A stretch of 64,000 nt of DNA from Methanothrix harundinacea 6Ac (GTDB taxonomy: Archaea > Halobacteriota > Methanosarcinia > Methanotrichales > Methanotrichaceae): the NCBI RefSeq assembly GCF_000235565.1, contig NC_017527.1, positions 2,294,001-2,358,000 on the forward strand, in the 5' to 3' direction. Position numbers and translations under genes: made by a program. Each line of letters opens with the position of its first letter. Within the stretch, counting starts at the first letter, position 1. This document shows, in pieces, positions 59,245-64,000 of the stretch. The notes beneath the pieces were generated by a model that was not told where the DNA came from, searched no databases, and saw nothing but the letters and a program-made list of their open reading frames with translations.

Positions 59245-59798
59245 CTCTCCCTCACGGCGACGACCGTCTCCCCGGCCCGGACCCTCTCCCCCTCGGCTAC
59301 CAGGAGGCGGTAGCCGGAGGGGATCGATAGCTCCACCCGGGACCCGAACCTGATCATCCCCACCCGCTCCCCCCGCTCTACCAGGTCCCCGGGGCGGACG
59401 TAGCAGACGATCCTCCGGACGAGGACGCCGGTGATCTGGGTCAGCCTCACCTCCCCGGCGGGGGTGTCGATGACTATCAGGTTCCTCTCGTTCTCCGAGG
59501 ACGACCGGAGGAAGGCCGGCCGGTGGGGGCCGTCGGAGTGCTCGACCCTCTCCACCCTCCCCGCCAGGGGGGACCGGTTGACATGGACGTTATGATGGTT
59601 CATGAATATGGCTAGCCTTCCGGGAGAGGCCTCCATCACCCGGCCGTCGGCGGGGGAGACGACCCCCTCCCCCCGGGGGGTCCGCTCCGGGTCCCGGTGG
59701 AAGAGGGCGATCGCCATCGAAAGGACGAGGGCCGCCCCGGATAGAGGCCAGCTCCCGAGGACCGCCAGCAGGGCCGAGGCGAGGAGGGGGGCCCCCAC
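59241..59798 (-). CDS. psd: Archaetidylserine decarboxylase (pyruvoyl type)
   Basis: A 185-residue short-form decarboxylase with an N-terminal membrane segment (about 3-33), R-D-P-E-R-T-P-R, V-S-P-A-D-G-R-V, I-F-M-N-H-H-N-V-H-V-N-R-S-P and the self-cleavage site R-F-G-S-R-V-E, where Ser becomes the pyruvoyl group. It converts archaetidylserine to archaetidylethanolamine. Located 26 bases after artA. Confidence 0.94.
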   Translation of the reverse strand: MGAPLLASALLAVLGSWPLSGAALVLSMAIALFHRDPERTPRGEGVVSPADGRVMEASPGRLAIFMNHHNVHVNRSPLAGRVERVEHSDGPHRPAFLRSSSENERNLIVIDTPAGEVRLTQITGVLVRRIVCYVRPGDLVERGERVGMIRFGSRVELSIPSGYRLLVAEGERVRAGETVVAVRER

Positions 59799-59824
59799 CC
59801 AGGTGCCGGAGCCTCTGGCGAGCC

Positions 59825-60637
59825 TCAGGCCGGCTCACCCCCGCCCCGCCTGATCTCGACGGCCAGGTCCTCGATCATCTCGAGGAGCTCCGGGAGGAGG
59901 AGGAAGACGACGTAGGCGATGGCGAAGAGGGCGACGGCCGATCCCGCCTTGGCGATGACGTTGTGGGCATAATAGAAGCTATCGGCCCCAAACCAACCCC
60001 ATCCGTAGGCTACGACCACGAAGACGTTCCGGAAGAGGTTGAGGAGATATATCACCGGGACGGAGGCGACGAGGGCCGCCGCCCTCCTCCTCAGGGGGGC
60101 CTGGACCGAGAGGACGACCCCGGCGAAGAGGGCCATGCTCTCGATGGCGGTGCAGGCGAGGACGATCTCCACCGACCGGTCGGCAAGGACTATGACGCTG
60201 CCGCCGCCGGAGGCCGCCGGGATGCCGAGGGCTCCCAAAAGGAGGAGGGTCAGGTCCGCCGTCTCCGATATCAGCCATTCCTTCAGGGGCTGAACCTCGG
60301 CGAAGGGGAAGTAGGCGAACCCCCCTATCGCCACCGCCGAGGCAGCCCAGGCGGAGGAGGCGGAGGCCGATCCCCTGGCGAGGACGATCCAGCCGAGGTA
60401 GAGGCAGAAGAGGGCTACCGCCAGGGTGAGGAGGACGTTGAAGGGGTCTTTGATCTCCAGGTAGTGGGCGGGCTGCTTCAGCCAGTGGACGCCGAAGAGG
60501 ACCCAGCCGAGCCCCGCCAGGAGCCGGCGGCCCGAGAGGGCCGAGGCGGCGAGGAGGGCAAGCCCCATCCAGAGGACGTTCCCGATCAGCCAGCCGATGA
60601 TCATCGGGGATAGAAAATCCACAGGTTTATTTAGCAT
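59825..60637 (-). CDS. artA: Archaeosortase A
   Basis: A 270-residue polytopic membrane transpeptidase of the exosortase/archaeosortase superfamily. The catalytic triad is visible: Cys in L-A-C-T-A-I-E-S-M-A-L-F-A-G, Arg in L-L-N-L-F-R-N-V-F-V-V and His in Y-Y-A-H-N-V-I. ArtA cuts PGF-CTERM surface proteins and attaches them to a lipid. Lying in one operon with psd and pssA matches the known link to archaetidylethanolamine in haloarchaea. The neighbouring secreted protease and VWA protein are possible clients, but no PGF motif is seen inside the window. Confidence 0.93.
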   Translation of the reverse strand: MLNKPVDFLSPMIIGWLIGNVLWMGLALLAASALSGRRLLAGLGWVLFGVHWLKQPAHYLEIKDPFNVLLTLAVALFCLYLGWIVLARGSASASSAWAASAVAIGGFAYFPFAEVQPLKEWLISETADLTLLLLGALGIPAASGGGSVIVLADRSVEIVLACTAIESMALFAGVVLSVQAPLRRRAAALVASVPVIYLLNLFRNVFVVVAYGWGWFGADSFYYAHNVIAKAGSAVALFAIAYVVFLLLPELLEMIEDLAVEIRRGGGEPA

Positions 60638-60713
60638 TATCTACCAACCGGGAAATCTGATACGCCCCGGCCTTTTGATCTGCCGTCGGCGCGGAGTGGG
60701 AGTGGTTAGACTT

Positions 60714-63700
60714 ATGGACGGATATGGATGGGGGCCGATCCTGGCGGTCGGCCTTTTGCTGGCCCTGGCAGCGGCGGCTTCGGCCGGATCCGGGGTCCCT
60801 CAGGACCTCGATCCGCCGATCAGCGAAGCCCTGGGCCTCCTCCTCGGAGACGAGCTGCTGAATGGGACGGAGAAGATTCCGGTGATAGTGGTCTTCGAGG
60901 AGGGCTCGGATAAGGTGGTGCCCGACCTCGAGGTGAAGCACTCCTACCGGACGATAAACGGGGTCTCCGGAAGGGCGAACGCCTCGGTCCTCCAGAGGCT
61001 GGCGGAAGATCCCCAGGTTCTGGGGGTCTATCCCGATGGGACGGTGGCGGCGGCCCAGCCGGAGAACGCGACCCGGGATCTGAGGAACTTCTGCGCCACC
61101 GGCAGGGTGAACGCCAAGCCCCTCTGGGACCGCGGGATCAACGGGACCGGGGTGGTGGTGGCGGTCCTCGACTCGGGGATCGACAAGAACCACCCGGACC
61201 TGGCGGGGAAGGTGGTGGGAGAGGTGAACTTCGTCGACTCCGAGAGGACGACCGACGACCTCCTCGGCCACGGGACGACGGTGGCGGGGATCATCGCGGG
61301 GTCGGGGACCGCCTCCGGCGGCGAGTACGTAGGGGTGGCCCCGGGGGCGAGCCTCCTGAACGTTCGGGTGATCGACAGCAAGGGATCCGGCCAGATCTCC
61401 GACATCATCGCCGGGATCGACTGGGCCATAGATAACGACGCCGACATCCTCACCATGAGCCTCGGCGGCCTCAACCTCGGCGAGAGCAACCCGCCGATAT
61501 CCATGGCCGCCGACAACGCCATGGACGCCGGGACCGTCGTCTGCGTCGCCGCCGGGAACCTCGACGAGAGGCTCCTCCTCCTGATGCTCGTCGCCTCCTC
61601 GGTCTCCCTCGGGGGGGTCGAGTCCCCGGGGGATGGCGTCAAGGTGATCACCGTGGGGGCGACGGACTGCGACGACCGGATAGCCGCCTTCAGCGGCTCC
61701 GGCCCCCTCCGGGACGGGAGGTACAAGCCGAGCCTGGTAGCCCCGGGGGTGAGCGTCGTATCGACGGTCCCCCTGAAACTGGATATCGAGGGGAAGATCG
61801 ACAACTATTACGCCCGGGCCTCGGGGACGAGCCTCTCAACCCCCGTGGTGGCGGGGGTCGCCGCCCTCCTCCTCCAGGCTGACCCCTCCCTCACCCCCGC
61901 CGGGGTGAAGGCTGCCCTGACCAGGGGCGCAAAGAAGCTCTCGAACAGCCAGGACGAGGAGTACGAGGCCTACTACCAGGGGGCGGGGCTCGTGGACGCC
62001 GAGAGGTCCTTCGAGCTTTTGGGGGTCGACCGGCTCTGCAACGCCCTCCCTGACCGCTGGTCGGGGGGGAGGTGGGTCTACGGCGACTTCTGGGTCGTCG
62101 GGGACGACACCGTCTACGGGAGCCTCGACACCGGAGCCGACAGGTTCCAGAAGAAGCTCTACGCCCTCGCCCCCGGAGACGTCGACTGGAGCTCCAAGTT
62201 CCTCTTCTTCACCGACAGACCCCTCGCCAACGTCACCACCACCGCCTCGGGGGAGGTGGCGAGATGGACGATGGTCCAGCCCCTTCCGAGGACGATCCCC
62301 GCCAACGGCCAGCGGATCTTCGGGATCGGGATGAGCGTCCCGGAGGGGGCGGCTCCGGGGCTCTACGAAGGGAGGATAGAGATATCCGAGAACGGGACCG
62401 GGATCCTCTCCATCCCCATATCCGTGGAGGTGGCGGCGCCGGTGGAGATCGTCCGGGGCCGAGGATCGGCGGCGGGCTCCCTCGTCCGGGGCGAGTGGGA
62501 TTACTACTACGTCGAGGTCCCCACCAGCACCGACGAGCTGAAGTGCTCCCTCCGGTGGGAGGGGGAGGCGGACCTGGACCTCTTCCTCCTCTCCCCCACC
62601 AGCGAGTACGTCCCTGCGGAGGGGGGGGACGGCGTGGAGTCGGTCCTGGTGGAGACCCCCCCCACCGGCCGGTGGCTCCTCGCAGCCCACCCGAGGAACA
62701 TAACGGGAGAGATCGACTACGTCCTGGAGGTGGAGAGGACCCTCCTCACCAGCTCGCCGAGGAGGTGGTCGGCGGGCTCCGCCATCCCAGGGGAGACGAA
62801 GGAGGCGACCTTCAGCCTCCGGAACGGGGGCCCCCCCCTCGCCAACGTCACCTACGTCGGGATGATGGAGAAGGTGGAGAAGGTCGCCTGGAACGACTCG
62901 ATCGGGGACAAGGTGATATGGACCGTCCCCATCGAGGTCCCGGCCAACGTCACCCGGCTGGGGGTGAGGCTCACCTGGGACGACCCCGATAGCGACCTCG
63001 CCCTCCTCCTCTTCAACCAGCGAGGCAGGCCCGTCGACGTCTCCTACGGCGGAGAGGTGGTGGAGGTGACGGGGGCGAGCCACCCCGCCCCCGGGATCTG
63101 GAGGGCGATAGTCTACGGCTATCACGTCACCACCAAGGCGAGGCAGACCTTCGACCTGGAGGCGACCTTCTACCTCCAGGACACCTGGTCCTGGGTCTCG
63201 GCCGAGGGCCCCGACCGCCTCGACTCCGGGACGGAGGGGAGCTTCAACGCCACCATCGCCGTCCCCCCCGACGCCCCCAGCGCCGGCCTGGAGGGGTACA
63301 TCCAGATCCGGTCCGACGAGGACCGGTTCACCATCCCCGTCAGCATCACCGTGGCGGGGGCGGCGCTGACGGGGTCGAGCAGGACTGAGCTCTTCGACGA
63401 GGACGGCGACGGCCTCTACGAGAGGCTCTGCGTCGAGGTGGGGGTGGACGTCACCTCCCCCGGCGTGTACAGGGTAGAGGGGAGCCTCCTGGACGGGAAC
63501 GGCTCTTCCATCGGCTGGTTCGGGAGCACCGAGGAGCTGGAGGCCTCCGGGTCGATCGAGATCTGCGTCAGCGGGACCGATATCTGGAGCCGGGGGAGGT
63601 GCGGACCCCTCAGCCTCGAGAACCTCTTCCTCTACAACGGGGAGGGCGAGATCATCGATCGGTACCAGGGGAACATCACCATCTTCCAGTGCCCCCAGGA

Positions 63701-64000
63701 CTTCCAGCCCCTATCGGCGAGGTTTACGGGGATCTTCGTTGACGAGACGAAGGAGGCAGCTCCGGAGGCGATCGTCATCGGGGTGGAGGTCGCCGTCCAG
63801 ACCTCGGGGAGCTACGAGATTGCGGGGAGGCTCGTAGACGACGAGGGGTTTGAGATCGACAGGACAGAGGTGCTGGTGAACCTGGAGGCGGGGGTGTCGA
63901 CCGTCCCCCTCGCCTTCAACCCCATCAGGTTCATCGTGAAGAACGCCCCCTCGAGGCTCCACCTCAAGGACCTCACCCTCCGCCAGGATGGCGAGGAGAT
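60714..64000 (+). CDS. Secreted subtilisin-like (S8) protease, 3' end outside the window
   Basis: The frame is open from ATG 60714 to the right edge, over 1090 residues. A signal peptide (M-D-G-Y-G-W-G-P then Leu/Ala-rich, A-A-S-A-G) and an inhibitor-type prodomain (I-P-V-I-V-V-F) precede the catalytic domain, with Asp153 (A-V-L-D-S-G-I-D), His186 (G-H-G-T-T-V-A-G), the oxyanion Asn in A-A-G-N and Ser373 (S-G-T-S-L-S-T-P). Beyond about residue 440 come several beta-sandwich and pre-peptidase C-like domains with many N-x-S/T sites. The missing C terminus may hold a PGF-CTERM anchor. Divergent from artA. Confidence 0.93.
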   Translation, partial: MDGYGWGPILAVGLLLALAAAASAGSGVPQDLDPPISEALGLLLGDELLNGTEKIPVIVVFEEGSDKVVPDLEVKHSYRTINGVSGRANASVLQRLAEDPQVLGVYPDGTVAAAQPENATRDLRNFCATGRVNAKPLWDRGINGTGVVVAVLDSGIDKNHPDLAGKVVGEVNFVDSERTTDDLLGHGTTVAGIIAGSGTASGGEYVGVAPGASLLNVRVIDSKGSGQISDIIAGIDWAIDNDADILTMSLGGLNLGESNPPISMAADNAMDAGTVVCVAAGNLDERLLLLMLVASSVSLGGVESPGDGVKVITVGATDCDDRIAAFSGSGPLRDGRYKPSLVAPGVSVVSTVPLKLDIEGKIDNYYARASGTSLSTPVVAGVAALLLQADPSLTPAGVKAALTRGAKKLSNSQDEEYEAYYQGAGLVDAERSFELLGVDRLCNALPDRWSGGRWVYGDFWVVGDDTVYGSLDTGADRFQKKLYALAPGDVDWSSKFLFFTDRPLANVTTTASGEVARWTMVQPLPRTIPANGQRIFGIGMSVPEGAAPGLYEGRIEISENGTGILSIPISVEVAAPVEIVRGRGSAAGSLVRGEWDYYYVEVPTSTDELKCSLRWEGEADLDLFLLSPTSEYVPAEGGDGVESVLVETPPTGRWLLAAHPRNITGEIDYVLEVERTLLTSSPRRWSAGSAIPGETKEATFSLRNGGPPLANVTYVGMMEKVEKVAWNDSIGDKVIWTVPIEVPANVTRLGVRLTWDDPDSDLALLLFNQRGRPVDVSYGGEVVEVTGASHPAPGIWRAIVYGYHVTTKARQTFDLEATFYLQDTWSWVSAEGPDRLDSGTEGSFNATIAVPPDAPSAGLEGYIQIRSDEDRFTIPVSITVAGAALTGSSRTELFDEDGDGLYERLCVEVGVDVTSPGVYRVEGSLLDGNGSSIGWFGSTEELEASGSIEICVSGTDIWSRGRCGPLSLENLFLYNGEGEIIDRYQGNITIFQCPQDFQPLSARFTGIFVDETKEAAPEAIVIGVEVAVQTSGSYEIAGRLVDDEGFEIDRTEVLVNLEAGVSTVPLAFNPIRFIVKNAPSRLHLKDLTLRQDGEE

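Noticed and set aside
61836-63125. Minus-strand 429-codon frame opposite the subtilase
   Set aside because: Composition of a shadow frame; the plus strand carries the catalytic and repeat domains of a clear S8 protease.

Overview
The window is a GC-rich stretch of an archaeal chromosome, almost certainly from a methanogen. It carries methenyl-H4MPT cyclohydrolase, methanogenesis marker protein 14, an MptD-type dihydroneopterin aldolase, a thermosome, the exosome/proteasome superoperon and genes for archaeal ether-lipid head groups. Base composition and gene style suggest a Methanothrix (Methanosaeta) harundinacea-like member of Methanotrichales; this placement is inferred, not searched.

0-11.6 kb is housekeeping: the pyrF 3' end, a thiamine-binding MTH1187 protein, the chaperone operon grpE-dnaK-dnaJ, a thermosome subunit, a phosphate cluster (pstS, pstB, phoU, AbrB-PhoU) that lacks the pstC/pstA permeases, endonuclease V, an O6-alkylguanine methyltransferase and an MJ0936-type phosphodiesterase. 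11.7-17.2 kb holds tRNA-Tyr (with intron), tRNA-Asp, a candidate small RNA, small unknown genes, a frameshifted biosynthetic arginine decarboxylase divergent from deoxyhypusine synthase, and a lipoprotein gene.

17294-22676 is a complete AT-richer transposon of 5383 bp. It has perfect 15-bp inverted termini, a 9-bp target duplication (GCTGGCCGT) and a SWIM-zinc-finger DDE transposase. Its passengers are an EVE-domain protein and a restriction-modification pair in which a PD-(D/E)xK nuclease is fused to an N6-adenine methyltransferase and paired with a two-TRD specificity subunit (BcgI-like). A 51-residue DUF2080 (AbrB-like) protein lies just upstream of that pair. This is the most striking object in the window. 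Immediately right of it is a three-gene DUF2589 cluster of unknown function.

25-29.4 kb holds secreted proteins, an HtrA-like protease coupled to a channel-like protein with an aberrant filter, and CooT. 29.4-36.8 kb is the superoperon rpl15e, COG1325, rpp30, pop5, psmA, sbds, rrp4, rrp41, rrp42, rpl37ae, rpoP, brix, pcc1, pfdB and tRNA-Arg, with many 4-base start/stop overlaps. 37-46 kb holds mmp14, a geranylgeranyl reductase, a secreted VWA protein, mch, a Cys/Gly-rich protein, UspA and small unknown genes.

46.2-51.3 kb is a second defence patch: a MazF/PemK toxin-antitoxin pair, a PD-(D/E)xK protein and a 1071-residue type IIG restriction enzyme. The 3' end of the type IIG gene is present in three copies that bracket the other genes, as if cargo had been inserted repeatedly at its tail. 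Its specificity region is an AT-rich mosaic block. 51.5-64 kb returns to core genes: purA, a RimK-like ligase, rhodanese, thiL, moaA, a sodium/solute symporter, then artA-psd-pssA-mptD, which links archaeosortase to archaetidylserine/ethanolamine synthesis, and a large secreted subtilase that runs off the right edge.
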